DNA from: Rhodovulum adriaticum
GTDB taxonomy: Bacteria > Pseudomonadota > Alphaproteobacteria > Rhodobacterales > Rhodobacteraceae
NCBI RefSeq assembly: GCF_004345735.1
Contig: NZ_SLXL01000014.1
Span: 1 to 64,000, forward strand
Length of the DNA: 64,000 bases
Direction of reading: 5' to 3'
Positions 31,399 to 40,101 of the stretch are shown one piece after another. Positions within the stretch are counted from its first letter, which is position 1; the number at the start of each line of letters is the position of its first letter. The notes beneath the pieces were generated by a model. That model had not been told where the DNA came from. It made no database searches and saw only the letters and a program-made list of their open reading frames with translations. Both the position numbers and the translations under genes were made by a program.

Positions 31399-33584
31399 GC
31401 CGCCTGCGCGTCGGGCGCGAAACGCCCGTAGAAGGTATCGCCCGCCTCGGCCATCTCGCGCAGCAGGGCGGGTGCGGCGAAGCGGTCGCCATGACGCGCC
31501 GCCAGGTCGTCGCACAGCTCTACCGCCTTGGCCGCGCCGATCATGTCCAGCCACGACAGCGGCCCGCCCGACCAGGGCGCAAAGCCCCAGCCCAGGATGG
31601 CGCCCACGTCCCCCTCGCGGATGTCCATCAGAACGCCGTCCTCCAGCGCGCGGACGGCCTCCAGCACCTGGGCGAACAGCAGGCGGTGCTGCACCTCGCT
31701 CAGTTCCGGCTGATCTTCGGCCTGCGGGTATTTCGCCGCCAGCCCGTCCCACAGCCCGGTGCGCTTGCCGCCCTCGTCATAGGCGTAGAACCCGGCCTTG
31801 GCCTTGCGGCCCAGGCGGCCCTCATCGGCCAGCCAAAAGATGACCTCGTCCACCGCCGCGTCGGGATAGGCGTCGCCCATCGCCGCGCGGGTCGCCTTGG
31901 CGATCTTGACGCCCAGGTCGATCGAGGTTTCGTCCACCAGTTGCAGCGGCCCTAGCGGCATGCCCACCAGTTTCGCGGCATTCTCGATCAGGACGGGGTT
32001 CACGCCCTCGCCGACCATGCGGATGCCCTCGTTCAGGTAGGGGATGATGCAGCGGTTGGCGTAGAAGAAGCGCGCGTCGTTCACCACGATGGGCGTCTTG
32101 CGGATCTGGCGCACGAAATCCAGCGCCTTGGCCACGGCCCGGTCGCTGGTTTCCCGGCCCTTGATGATTTCCACCAGCAGCATCTTTTCGACCGGGCTGA
32201 AGAAGTGGATGCCGATGAAATCGGCGGGCCGGTCGGCGGCGCGCGCCAGGTCGGTGATCGGCAGGGTCGAGGTGTTGGTCGCGATGATGCAATCCTCGCC
32301 CACGACCGCCTGCACCTTTTGGGTCACTTCGGCCTTGATGCCGGGATCCTCGAACACTGCCTCGATCACCAGGTCACACCCCTCTAGCGCGGCGTAATCG
32401 GTGGTGGCGGTTATGCGGGACAGCACCTCCTCTTTCTTTGCCTCGGTCGCCTTGCCGCGCTTGATGCCCTTGTCCATGTAGTTGGCGGTATAGGCGCGGC
32501 CCCTATCGGCGGCCTCTTGTTGCTGGTCGATCAGAACGACCTGCATCCCCGCCTGGGCAGACACCAGCGCGATGCCGGCGCCCATCATGCCCGCACCCAG
32601 GATGCCCAGTTTCTGCACCCTCTGGTCGGGCACATCCGCAGGGCGCACCGCGCCCTTTTCCAGCGCCTCCTTGTTGATGAACAGCGACCGGATCATCGCC
32701 GCAGAGGACGGGTTCAGCAGGACATGGGTGAACCAGCGCGCCTCGATCCGGATGGCGGCGTCAAAGGGCACCAGCGCCCCCTCGTAGACCGCGCTCAGCA
32801 GCGCCTTGGCCGCCGGATACACGCCCTTGGTCTTGCCGTTGACCATGGCCGACGCCCCGACAAAGGTCATGAAGCCCGCAGGGTGATAGGGGGCGCCGCC
32901 GGGCATCTTGTAGCCCTTTTCATCCCACGGCTTTACGATCTTGGGCCCCGACAGCACCCATTCCTTCGCCGCGGCGACAGGGTCGTCGGCCACCTCGTCG
33001 ATGATCCCGGCCGACTTGGCCTTTTTCGGATCGACGAGTTTTCCCTCCAGCAGGTATTGCGAGGCGCCCATCGCCCCCAGTTTCCGCACCAGTCGCGTCG
33101 TGCCGCCGCCGCCGGGGAAGATGCCGACCATGATTTCCGGCAGGCCGATCTTGGCCTTGGCGTTGTCCGCGGCAAAAATGCGGTGACAGGCCAGCGGCAA
33201 TTCCAGCCCGATGCCCAGGGCCGTGCCGGGCAGGGCGGCGGCGATGGGCTTGCCGCCCTTGTTCTTGTCGTCCATGCCCGCGCGCTCGATCTTGCGCAGG
33301 ATGGCGTGCATGGACATCACGCCGTCGAACAGGCCGCGCGCGGGGTCGTCCCCGGCCTCGTCCCGCATCTTGGCGATCACGTTCAGGTCCATCCCCCCGG
33401 CAAAGTCCTTCTTGCCGCTGGTGATGACCACGCCCTTGACCGCATCATCGGCCAATGCGGTGTCGATATGGGCGTCCAGTTCCTGAAAACCGGCCAGCGA
33501 CATGACATTCATGCTGCGCCCGGGCACGTCCCAGGTGATGATCGCGACGCCGTCCGCGTCGGTCGCATAGTGAAACTCACTCAT
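31395..33584 (-). CDS. fadJ: Bifunctional enoyl-CoA hydratase / 3-hydroxyacyl-CoA dehydrogenase
   Basis: A 729-residue fusion enzyme of beta-oxidation. The N-terminal crotonase domain (about 1-190) includes LPGTALGIGLELPLACH and the oxyanion-hole segment PEIMVGIFPGGGGTTRLV. The dehydrogenase domain starts near 310 with the NAD-binding GILGAGMMGAGIALVSAQAG, and its catalytic His is in IGIHFFSPVEKM. Two C-terminal domains follow. It is the downstream partner of fadA, with a small low-GC gene between them whose end overlaps the fadJ start by eight bases. GGAG in that small gene is the ribosome site. FadJ and FadB types cannot be separated here with certainty. Confidence 0.93.
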   Translation of the reverse strand: MSEFHYATDADGVAIITWDVPGRSMNVMSLAGFQELDAHIDTALADDAVKGVVITSGKKDFAGGMDLNVIAKMRDEAGDDPARGLFDGVMSMHAILRKIERAGMDDKNKGGKPIAAALPGTALGIGLELPLACHRIFAADNAKAKIGLPEIMVGIFPGGGGTTRLVRKLGAMGASQYLLEGKLVDPKKAKSAGIIDEVADDPVAAAKEWVLSGPKIVKPWDEKGYKMPGGAPYHPAGFMTFVGASAMVNGKTKGVYPAAKALLSAVYEGALVPFDAAIRIEARWFTHVLLNPSSAAMIRSLFINKEALEKGAVRPADVPDQRVQKLGILGAGMMGAGIALVSAQAGMQVVLIDQQQEAADRGRAYTANYMDKGIKRGKATEAKKEEVLSRITATTDYAALEGCDLVIEAVFEDPGIKAEVTQKVQAVVGEDCIIATNTSTLPITDLARAADRPADFIGIHFFSPVEKMLLVEIIKGRETSDRAVAKALDFVRQIRKTPIVVNDARFFYANRCIIPYLNEGIRMVGEGVNPVLIENAAKLVGMPLGPLQLVDETSIDLGVKIAKATRAAMGDAYPDAAVDEVIFWLADEGRLGRKAKAGFYAYDEGGKRTGLWDGLAAKYPQAEDQPELSEVQHRLLFAQVLEAVRALEDGVLMDIREGDVGAILGWGFAPWSGGPLSWLDMIGAAKAVELCDDLAARHGDRFAAPALLREMAEAGDTFYGRFAPDAQAA

Positions 33585-33849
33585 TAGGGAACTCCAAAAC
33601 TTTAATGCGTTCGGGCGAAATGATGTCGGGTGCCCCTCCAGTCTCGATGTTCTTCATACGTGGATGCCAGCCTTTGTTGATAAGATCGATTGCTTCTTCA
33701 ATCGTATCCACGAGTTTGAAGTTTCCGCCTTTCTTGCGTTCCTTTGCTGTAACGTCGCCCCGGTGGAGTTGGTATTTCCCTTTGGATGCCATGGGATAAA
33801 GACGATGGAGCGCTTTCGAGCGGCTCGGTACTCCGATAACTATCTTCAT
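33577..33849 (-). CDS. Small basic protein of unknown function inside the fad operon
   Basis: A 90-residue protein from ATG 33849. It begins MKIVIGVPSRSKALHRLYPM, contains a lysine-rich middle (KGKYQLHRGDVTAKERKKGG) and ends with EEAIDLINKGWHPRMKN and PERIKVLEFPNE. I do not recognise the family. It lies exactly between fadA and fadJ: the ATG starts two bases after the fadA stop, and its own TGA overlaps the fadJ start region by eight bases. That fits a translated, coupled gene. G+C is about 50 percent against roughly two thirds in both neighbours, so it may be a recent insertion that kept the coupling. Confidence 0.65.
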   Translation of the reverse strand: MKIVIGVPSRSKALHRLYPMASKGKYQLHRGDVTAKERKKGGNFKLVDTIEEAIDLINKGWHPRMKNIETGGAPDIISPERIKVLEFPNE

Positions 33850-33851
33850 TT

Positions 33852-35063
33852 TCAAACCCTTTCGATGATGGTGGCGGCGCCCATGCCGGAGGCAACGCAA
33901 AGCGTGGCCAGCCCGGTTTCCTTGTCCGAAAGCTCCAACTCGTCCAGCAGGGTGCCCAGTATGATCGCGCCGGTGGCCCCCAGCGGGTGGCCCAGGGCGA
34001 TGGCACCGCCGTTCTTGTTCACAACGGCCGGGTCCACGTCAAAGGCCTGCATGAACCGCAGCACGACGGCGGCAAAGGCCTCGTTCACCTCGAACAGGTC
34101 GATGTCGGAAATCTGCATGCCTGCATCGCGCAGAACCTTTTCCGTCGCGGGCACGGGGCCGGTCAGCATGATGGTCGGGTCTGTGCCAATCTTGCAGGTC
34201 TGACGGATACGCGCGCGGGGTTTCAGACCCAGTGCATCGCCAAACGCCTTGTTTCCGACCAGCACGCCCGCCGCCCCGTCGACAATGCCGGAGGAGTTGC
34301 CCGCATGGTGCACATGTTCGATCCGTTCAAGATGCGGGTATTTCAGCATCGCCACCTGGTCAAAGCCGGGCATGACCTCGCCCATCTCCTTGAAGGACGG
34401 CTTCAGCGCGCCGAGGCTGTCCATGTCCGTGCCGGGCCGCATGTATTCGTCGCGCTCCAGAATGGTCAGCCCGTTCACATCGCGCACCGGCACGACGGAC
34501 TTGTCGAACCGACCCTCTGCCCAGGATTGCGCGGCGCGGCGCTGGCTTTCGACGGCCAGTGCATCCACATCCGCGCGGCTGAACCCGTATTCGGTGGCGA
34601 TGATGTCGGCCGAAATGCCCTGCGGCACGAAATAGGACTTCATCGCCAGGCTGGGGTCCACGGCGATGGCGGCGCCGTCACTGCCCATCGCGACACGGCC
34701 CATCATTTCCACGCCGCCGGCGATATAGGCCCGGCCTGCGCCCGCGCGCACCTGGTTGGCGGCCAGGTTCACGGCCTCCAGCCCGCTGGCGCAAAAGCGG
34801 TTGATCGACAGGCCCGGCACGCGTTCATCCAGGCCTGAGGCCAGCACCGCGCTGCGCGCCAGGCAGCCGCCCTGCTCGCCCACCTGGGTGGCGTTGCCCC
34901 AGATCACGTCCTCCAGCTCGTCGCCGGTCAGGCCGTTGCGCGCGACCAGCCCGTCCAGCACCAGCGCCGACAGGCGCAGGGCCGTCACCTCGTGCAGGCT
35001 GCCATCCTTGCGGCCCTTGCCGCGCGGCGTTCGGATCGCGTCGTAGATATAGGCGTCGGTCAT
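33852..35063 (-). CDS. fadA: Acetyl-CoA acyltransferase (3-ketoacyl-CoA thiolase)
   Basis: A 403-residue thiolase. The nucleophile is Cys91 in [12 protein letters not shown], the His is His359 in [15 protein letters not shown] and the second Cys is Cys389 near the C-terminus ([11 protein letters not shown]). It cleaves 3-ketoacyl-CoA with CoA in beta-oxidation, forming a functional pair with fadJ. ATG 35063 follows GAGAGGTACCC. A biosynthetic role (PhaA) is less likely in this context. Confidence 0.93.
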   Translation of the reverse strand: MTDAYIYDAIRTPRGKGRKDGSLHEVTALRLSALVLDGLVARNGLTGDELEDVIWGNATQVGEQGGCLARSAVLASGLDERVPGLSINRFCASGLEAVNLAANQVRAGAGRAYIAGGVEMMGRVAMGSDGAAIAVDPSLAMKSYFVPQGISADIIATEYGFSRADVDALAVESQRRAAQSWAEGRFDKSVVPVRDVNGLTILERDEYMRPGTDMDSLGALKPSFKEMGEVMPGFDQVAMLKYPHLERIEHVHHAGNSSGIVDGAAGVLVGNKAFGDALGLKPRARIRQTCKIGTDPTIMLTGPVPATEKVLRDAGMQISDIDLFEVNEAFAAVVLRFMQAFDVDPAVVNKNGGAIALGHPLGATGAIILGTLLDELELSDKETGLATLCVASGMGAATIIERV

Positions 35064-35084
35064 GGGTACCTCTCGCGGTTGGTG

Positions 35085-35720
35085 TCAGGCCCGGTCGGCG
35101 GGACTGCCGGGCATCAGGTCATAGGGATGTTTCCAGCCGGGCAGGGCCGCGATGCGGTCCAGCCAGGCGGCAATGGCGGGCCAGTCCGCCCGGTCAAAGC
35201 CGAAGGGTTCCGGGTAGTACAGATACCCGCAGCAGGCTAAATCGGCGGTGGTCGGGCCATCGCCCACCAGCCAGTCGCGCCCCTGCAAGACGCGCTCCAG
35301 CGTGGCCAGTGCGGCCTGCACCCGGCCCGACAGCCAGCCGATGGCCTCGGCCGGGCGCTTATCCTCGGGCAGGAAGTTCATCAGGAAACGCAGCGCGCCC
35401 GCCTGGCCCGACATCTTGTGATTGTCCCAGAACATCCAGCGCAGCACCTCGCGCGCCTCGGCGGCGTTGCGCCCGCCGAACCTGCCGGTCTGCTCCGTCA
35501 CCCACATCTGGATCACGCCCGACTGGCTGAGCGTCTGGGTATCCGTGACCAGCACGGGCACCTCGCCCATCGGGTTCAGCGCCAGGAATTCGGGGCTGCG
35601 GGCGCCGCCGTTGAAGAAATCGACGAAGACGGGTTCCCACGCTACGCCCGCCAGTTCCATCGTCAGCGCCGCCTTGTAGGCGTTGCCGCTTTCGCCGAAG
35701 CAGTACAGCTTGTTGGTCAT
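35085..35720 (-). CDS. Glutathione S-transferase family protein
   Basis: A 211-residue protein from ATG 35720 after GGGAGGG. The N-terminal thioredoxin-like domain (KLYCFGESGNAYKAALTMEL, NPMGEVPVLVTD, then TLSQSGVIQMW) carries the glutathione contacts. The C-terminal helical domain ends in YDLMPGS. The catalytic residue is probably a Ser or Cys near residues 5-9. It sits upstream of fadA by 21 bases and may be cotranscribed. The substrate is unknown. Confidence 0.85.
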   Translation of the reverse strand: MTNKLYCFGESGNAYKAALTMELAGVAWEPVFVDFFNGGARSPEFLALNPMGEVPVLVTDTQTLSQSGVIQMWVTEQTGRFGGRNAAEAREVLRWMFWDNHKMSGQAGALRFLMNFLPEDKRPAEAIGWLSGRVQAALATLERVLQGRDWLVGDGPTTADLACCGYLYYPEPFGFDRADWPAIAAWLDRIAALPGWKHPYDLMPGSPADRA

Positions 35721-35787
35721 TTCGCGCGCCCTCCCTTGCGCCCGTGTCGCGTTTACCCGGCGGGGCGCCTGATGGCCGCGTTCCGCC

Positions 35788-35813
35788 GTGGGTATTTTTC
35801 CCAAGAAGAAGAG
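35788..35813. repeat. Intergenic repeat, copy 3
   Basis: GTGGGTATTTTTCCCAAGAAGAAGAG shares GGTATTT and CCAAGAAGAAG with the copies at 9345-9383 and 19609-19655. It points the same way as the copy at 9345. Confidence 0.55.
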
Positions 35814-35966
35814 GCGACGCAGTAACCCGGCATTAAGCTTAACACGCCAGTCTTGGCCTTGCGGTACAGGCTGGGGAGCCGATGGCCGCCCAAGGAGAAG
35901 GCCCTCTGCCCGGCGCCTCTCCCCCGGCGACAGTTCGGGGTGCCGTTCGGGTGGAGGGCTGATCTG

Positions 35967-35993
35967 CCCCCTTCTTCTTGGTCAAAATACCCA
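35967..35993. repeat. Intergenic repeat, copy 4 (inverted)
   Basis: CCCCTTCTTCTTGGTCAAAATACCCA is the reverse complement orientation of copy 3. The two could pair across about 150 bases. Confidence 0.55.
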
Positions 35994-36030
35994 TGGCATG
36001 ACGCAATCGGCCGGGCGCACCGTCTGAGGA

Positions 36031-36243
36031 TCATCGCTTCCGTGCCTCCAGCTCGGAATTGAACAGGCGCAGCCGGTGGGTCAGGTTGTCGTGGTCCGTC
36101 ACGCTGTCGAAATTCTCGAAGATGAAGGACAGCGCCTCGCCCTCGTCCAGGCCGGCCTCTTGCGCAAAGCGGCGCAGGCGGCGGTAGCCGTCTTCGGTCA
36201 TGGCCGCGTTGAAGCGGCGGGTCAGGCGAAAGCGTTTCGGCAT
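36031..36243 (-). CDS. Small conserved protein, unknown function
   Basis: A 70-residue protein from ATG 36243 after GGAGGGAAAG. It begins MPKRFRLTRRFNAAMTEDGY, contains AGLDEGEALSFIFENFDSV and ends LTHRLRLFNSELEARKR. It is basic at both ends with an acidic centre and resembles a small regulatory or DNA-associated protein. I do not recognise the family. It is 21 bases downstream of the acyl-CoA dehydrogenase gene on the same strand, so probably part of the same transcript. Confidence 0.7.
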   Translation of the reverse strand: MPKRFRLTRRFNAAMTEDGYRRLRRFAQEAGLDEGEALSFIFENFDSVTDHDNLTHRLRLFNSELEARKR

Positions 36244-36264
36244 CTTTCCCTCCGGTCGCGCAGG

Positions 36265-38043
36265 TCAGAACGCGGCGGTGTCCAGCGCCATCACGCTGTC
36301 GCCGCCGCTGCGGATGCGGGCCAGGTGCAGGGCGGTGGCGGGCAGTTGGCGGGCCATGTAGTATCGCCCGGTCGCCAGCTTGGTTTCATGGAAGGCGGGG
36401 TTGTCCGTGCCCGCCGCAAGGGCGGCGCGCGAGGCGCGGGCCATCTTTGCCCACATCAGACCCAGGCAGACATGGCCGAACAGGTGCAGGAAGTCGTAGC
36501 TGCCGGCCAGCGCGTTGGCGGGGTTCTTCATGCCCTCGGCCATGAAATACATCGCGGCCTCTTGTAAATCCTTGGACGCCGCTTTCAGCGGGTCCAGGAA
36601 ATCGGCCTTCAGTTCTTCGTCCGCCTCGTTTTCCTTGATGAAGCCTTTCACCAGGTCGAAGAACGCCATGACCGCCTGTCCACCGTTCTGGCCCAGCTTG
36701 CGGCCGACCAGGTCCAGCGACTGGATGCCGTTGGTGCCCTCGTAGATCATGGTGATGCGCGCATCGCGCACGAACTGTTCGGCGCCCGCGTCGCGGGTAA
36801 AGCCGGTGCCGCCATAGGTCTGTTGTGCCAGCACCGTGGTTTCAAACCCCTTGTCGGTCAGGAAGCCCTTGATGACCGGGGTCAGCAGGGAAATCATCGC
36901 CTCGGCCTGCGCGTCCTCCGCGCGGTGGGCGCGGTCGATCATTTCCGCCCCCCAGAAGGCAAAGGCGCGCGCCCCTTCGACAAAGCTTTTCTGGTGCATC
37001 AGGTTTCGCCGCACGTCGGGGTGTACCATGATCGAATCCGCCGGGCCGTCGGGATTGGCGGGCCCGGTCACCGCGCGGCCCTGCAGCCGTTCCTGTGCCC
37101 AGGCGACCGCATTCTGGTAGGCCACCACGCCCTGGGCATAACCTTGCAGGCCCACGCCGATCCGCGCCTCGTTCATCATGGTGAACATCGCGCGCATGCC
37201 CTTGTGTGCCTCGCCCACGAGGAAGCCGGTGGCGCCCTCATAGCTCATGACGCAGGTGGCGTTGCCGTGGATGCCCATCTTGTGTTCCAGGCCCACGCAT
37301 TTCAGCGCGTTGCGCTGCCCGGGATTGCCATCCGCATCGGGCAGGAATTTCGGCACGATGAACAGCGAGATACCCTTTACCCCGTCCGGCCCGCCGGGGA
37401 TCTTGGCCAGGACCAGGTGCACGATGTTGTCCGTCAGGTTGTGTTCGCCAGCGGAAATCCAGATCTTGGTGCCGGTGATGGCGTAGCTGCCATCGGCCTG
37501 GGGCTCGGCCTTGGTGCGGATCAGGCCCAGGTCGGTGCCGCAATGGGGTTCGGTCAGGTTCATCGTGCCCGACCAGGTGCCCGCGATCATCTTGGGCAGG
37601 TAGGTTTCCTTTTGCTCGTCCGAGCCGTGGACATGGATCGCCGACATCGCGCCGTGGGTCAGGCCCTGATACATGTTGAAGGCCATGTTGGCGGATACGA
37701 ACATCTCGCCCACCGCGGTATTCAGCAGATAGGGCATGCCCTGCCCGCCATAGGCGGGGTCCGCGTCCAGCCCGATCCAGCCGCCCTCGCACATCTGGTC
37801 ATAGGCGGATTTGAAGCCCTCGGGCGTGCGCACCGCGTCGTTTTCCAGGGTGCAGCCCTGACGATCGCCCACGGTATTCAGCGGCGCCAGCACCTCGGCC
37901 GAGATCTTGCCGGCCTCTTCCAGCACCGCGGCGGTGAAGTCGCGTTCCAGCTCGTCGTAGCCGGGGATGTCGGATTGGCTGACCTGCATCACCTCGTGCA
38001 GCAGGTATTGCATGTCCTCGGTCGGCGGCGTGTAGATCGGCAT
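36265..38043 (-). CDS. Acyl-CoA dehydrogenase (FadE/DmdC-like, with C-terminal extension)
   Basis: A 592-residue flavoenzyme from ATG 38043 after GGGGAGGA. The acyl-CoA dehydrogenase core carries [32 protein letters not shown] and [20 protein letters not shown], with the catalytic Glu in [10 protein letters not shown]. The extra C-terminal helical domain (from about residue 470) is found in the large bacterial FadE group and in the methylmercaptopropionyl-CoA dehydrogenase DmdC. The substrate cannot be told from sequence. In this cluster the fatty-acid role is more likely. It catalyses the first oxidative step before FadJ/FadA. Confidence 0.88.
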   Translation of the reverse strand: MPIYTPPTEDMQYLLHEVMQVSQSDIPGYDELERDFTAAVLEEAGKISAEVLAPLNTVGDRQGCTLENDAVRTPEGFKSAYDQMCEGGWIGLDADPAYGGQGMPYLLNTAVGEMFVSANMAFNMYQGLTHGAMSAIHVHGSDEQKETYLPKMIAGTWSGTMNLTEPHCGTDLGLIRTKAEPQADGSYAITGTKIWISAGEHNLTDNIVHLVLAKIPGGPDGVKGISLFIVPKFLPDADGNPGQRNALKCVGLEHKMGIHGNATCVMSYEGATGFLVGEAHKGMRAMFTMMNEARIGVGLQGYAQGVVAYQNAVAWAQERLQGRAVTGPANPDGPADSIMVHPDVRRNLMHQKSFVEGARAFAFWGAEMIDRAHRAEDAQAEAMISLLTPVIKGFLTDKGFETTVLAQQTYGGTGFTRDAGAEQFVRDARITMIYEGTNGIQSLDLVGRKLGQNGGQAVMAFFDLVKGFIKENEADEELKADFLDPLKAASKDLQEAAMYFMAEGMKNPANALAGSYDFLHLFGHVCLGLMWAKMARASRAALAAGTDNPAFHETKLATGRYYMARQLPATALHLARIRSGGDSVMALDTAAF

Positions 38044-38091
38044 GGCAGTCCTCCCCTGACTGTCGTCCTGACGTGGTCCGTTGGTTTCGGT

Positions 38092-38490
38092 CTATTCGGC
38101 GGCGCGGGCGCGGGCGAATTCGGCCAGCTTCGCCTCGCCCCAGGCCAGATCCTCTTTCAATTCGGCGATGGCCTCGTTCAGTTCGGCGCGGCGGCGTTCC
38201 ATGTCGGCCAGACGTTCCAGCGCCAGGTCGTAGGTGCGGCGCAGCTGCGTTTCCTGCCCGTCGCCGCGGTCGTAGAGGTCCAGCAACTGGCGCACCTCCT
38301 CCAGGCTGAAGCCGAAGCGCTTGCCGCGCAGGATCAGTTTTAGCCGGGCGCGGTCTCGGCGCGAATACAGGCGTTTCTGGCCTTCGCGGCGCGGCGACAG
38401 CAGTTCCTTGTCCTCGTAGAAGCGCAAGGTGCGCGGCGTCACGTCAAAGCGGTCGCACATCTCGCGGATGGTCAGGTCTGTGTCGCCCAT
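38092..38490 (-). CDS. MerR-family transcriptional regulator (downstream of the pair)
   Basis: A 132-residue protein. The winged HTH is LTIREMCDRFDVTPRTLRFYEDKELLSPRR with SRRDRARLKLILRGKRFGFSL, followed by a coiled-coil dimerisation helix (LERLADMERRRAELNEAIAELK). No Cys-rich effector motif is visible, which fits acyl-CoA sensors of the LiuR/PsrA-like group rather than metal sensors. It probably regulates the fad genes. The palindrome at 38560-38573 lies 70 bases upstream of its start. Confidence 0.88.
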   Translation of the reverse strand: MGDTDLTIREMCDRFDVTPRTLRFYEDKELLSPRREGQKRLYSRRDRARLKLILRGKRFGFSLEEVRQLLDLYDRGDGQETQLRRTYDLALERLADMERRRAELNEAIAELKEDLAWGEAKLAEFARARAAE

Positions 38491-38559
38491 GGCTGGTCCC
38501 GGTCTATCCCTTGCACACCCGAACTGCGTGTTTAGGTCGCAGGATACAACCCAAGATGA

Positions 38560-38573
38560 CGTTTACGTAAACG
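38560..38573. promoter_or_regulatory. Perfect palindromic operator for the MerR regulators
   Basis: CGTTTACGTAAACG is a perfect 14-bp palindrome inside ATGACGTTTACGTAAACGGA. It resembles LiuR-type MerR sites (TTTACGTAAA core). It lies between the two MerR genes, 70 bases upstream of the first start to its left. Confidence 0.6.
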
Positions 38574-38617
38574 GAACGCTGCGTCACTGGGATCGGTGAC
38601 GCGACGGCGCGGGGATT

Positions 38618-39007
38618 TCAGAACCGGCCGGCGGCCACGTCGTCGCGCAGGGCCTGCAATTCGGCGATGGAGGTGTCCAGCTGTGCGCGCTGATCCTTCA
38701 GCGCGGCAAGCTGGCGGTCGGCCATGTCCAGCAGCGCGGCCATCTGCGCATCGGTGCCCTTCTGATCGTAGAGCAGCAGCCACTGGCGGATTTCCTCCAG
38801 GCTGAAGCCAAAGCGCCGCCCGCGCAGGATCAGGGTCATGCGGGCGACCTCGCGCGGGGTATACCAGCGGGTGCGCCCCTCTTTCTCGGGGCTCAGCAGC
38901 TCGATATACTCGTAATAGCGCAGGGTGCGCGGCGTCACGTCGAACTTCGCGCACATCTCCTTGAAGCTGAGTCGTTCCTCTGACATCGCCTCGGTCCCGG
39001 CTGACAT
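38618..39007 (-). CDS. MerR-family transcriptional regulator (upstream of the pair)
   Basis: A 129-residue protein whose start at ATG 39007 follows GAGGGATAGC. The start at ATG 38986 (MSEERLSF) is also possible. The HTH is LSFKEMCAKFDVTPRTLRYYEYIELLSPEK with PREVARMTLILRGRRFGFSL, closely resembling the neighbouring regulator, and a coiled coil follows (ADRQLAALKDQRAQLDTSIAELQ). The two genes are probably a duplication. The palindrome between them may be bound by one or both products. Confidence 0.88.
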   Translation of the reverse strand: MSAGTEAMSEERLSFKEMCAKFDVTPRTLRYYEYIELLSPEKEGRTRWYTPREVARMTLILRGRRFGFSLEEIRQWLLLYDQKGTDAQMAALLDMADRQLAALKDQRAQLDTSIAELQALRDDVAAGRF

Positions 39008-39157
39008 GCTATCCCTCTTTCTAGCTATTCAATTTGTCTGCCGCTGGCAAATCGCTTCGATGTGTGCGGCGGCATTCGGCGCAAGGCCGGGTTGCGACGG
39101 TTCACCCTTGCGGCAAAGTCGGCAAGGGCCAATAAACGGGTCGAAAGGACGGCGAGC

Positions 39158-39595
39158 ATGGATCAGGACAAGGCTGGGATCGCCCGGCAATTCATTCAGG
39201 CGATCCCGCATTCGCGGGCGCTGAACATGCGCGTGGAATTGCTGGGCGCGGGCATGGCCGAGATTTCGATGCCCTATGACGAACGCCTGATCGGCGATCC
39301 CAAAAGCGGGGTGATTTCCGGCGGGGCGGTGTCCGCGCTGATGGATACCTGTGGTGGCGCCGCGGTCATGAGCCACCCCGCCGCGCCCGCCAGCACCGCC
39401 ACGCTGGATTTGCGCATCGATTACATGCGCGCGGCCACGCCGGGCCAGCGCATCACCGCGCGGGCCGAATGCTATCACGTCACCCGCTCGGTCGCCTTCG
39501 TGCGGGCCACCGCGATGGATGAGGACCATGAAAACCCGGTGGCCACGGCCACCGGCGCCTTTACCCTGGAACGGCCCAAGGGGGGCACGACATGA
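39158..39595 (+). CDS. PaaI-family hotdog thioesterase (first of a pair)
   Basis: A 145-residue hotdog-fold protein from ATG 39158 after AAAGGAC. The characteristic stretch is GVISGGAVSALMDTCGGAAV, with the catalytic Asp in that helix. It should cleave an aryl- or acyl-CoA. The substrate is unknown. It overlaps the next thioesterase gene by four bases (ATGA). Confidence 0.85.
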   Translation: MDQDKAGIARQFIQAIPHSRALNMRVELLGAGMAEISMPYDERLIGDPKSGVISGGAVSALMDTCGGAAVMSHPAAPASTATLDLRIDYMRAATPGQRITARAECYHVTRSVAFVRATAMDEDHENPVATATGAFTLERPKGGTT

Positions 39596-40101
39596 CCCGC
39601 CGCCCCCCCGAACCCGTTCAGGTCATCAAGCAGCGCCGCGATGCCGCGCTGTCGGCCTTGGTCCATGGCGTGCCCTACCTGCAATTCCTGGGGGTCGAGT
39701 TCGAGCGCCGCGGCGACGAGCTGACCGCGATCCTGACCTATGACGACAAGCTGATCGGCAACCCGATGCTGCCCGCCCTGCATGGCGGCGTGACCGCCGC
39801 GTTTCTGGAGGCCACGGCCATCATCGGCCTGTCCTGGTCGCTGATCTGGGACGATCTGGAAACCGGGGCGCTGGACCCGCGCAGCCTGACCCCCGATGCG
39901 CTGCCGCGCCTGCCCAAGACGATCGATTTCACTGTGGATTACCTGCGCGCGGGTCTGCCGCGCGATGCCTATGCCCGGGCGCGGGTCAACCGATCCGGGC
40001 GGCGCTATGCATCGGTGCATGTCGAGGGCTGGCAGGACAACCGCGCGCGCCTGTTTGCGCAGGCGACGGGCCATTTCCTGATGCCGTCGCGCGATGACTG
40101 A
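39592..40101 (+). CDS. PaaI-family hotdog thioesterase (second of a pair)
   Basis: A 169-residue hotdog-fold protein. The family helix reads PMLPALHGGVTAAFLEATAI, and TIDFTVDYLRAGLPRD follows. It is longer than its neighbour at the N-terminus and lies in an operon with it. The overlap of its start with the previous stop and its end with the MATE gene suggests tight coupling. The substrate is unknown. Confidence 0.83.
   Translation: MTRRPPEPVQVIKQRRDAALSALVHGVPYLQFLGVEFERRGDELTAILTYDDKLIGNPMLPALHGGVTAAFLEATAIIGLSWSLIWDDLETGALDPRSLTPDALPRLPKTIDFTVDYLRAGLPRDAYARARVNRSGRRYASVHVEGWQDNRARLFAQATGHFLMPSRDD

Larger units (their letters stand above)
35721..36030. other. Gap holding two inverted copies of the intergenic repeat
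   Basis: The gap contains GTGGGTATTTTTCCCAAGAAGAAGAGG at 35788-35813 and its inverted form CCCCTTCTTCTTGGTCAAAATACCCA at 35967-35993, about 150 bases apart. No gene with a ribosome site is visible between them. A possible -10/-35 pair lies near 35840, but it is weak. Confidence 0.5.
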
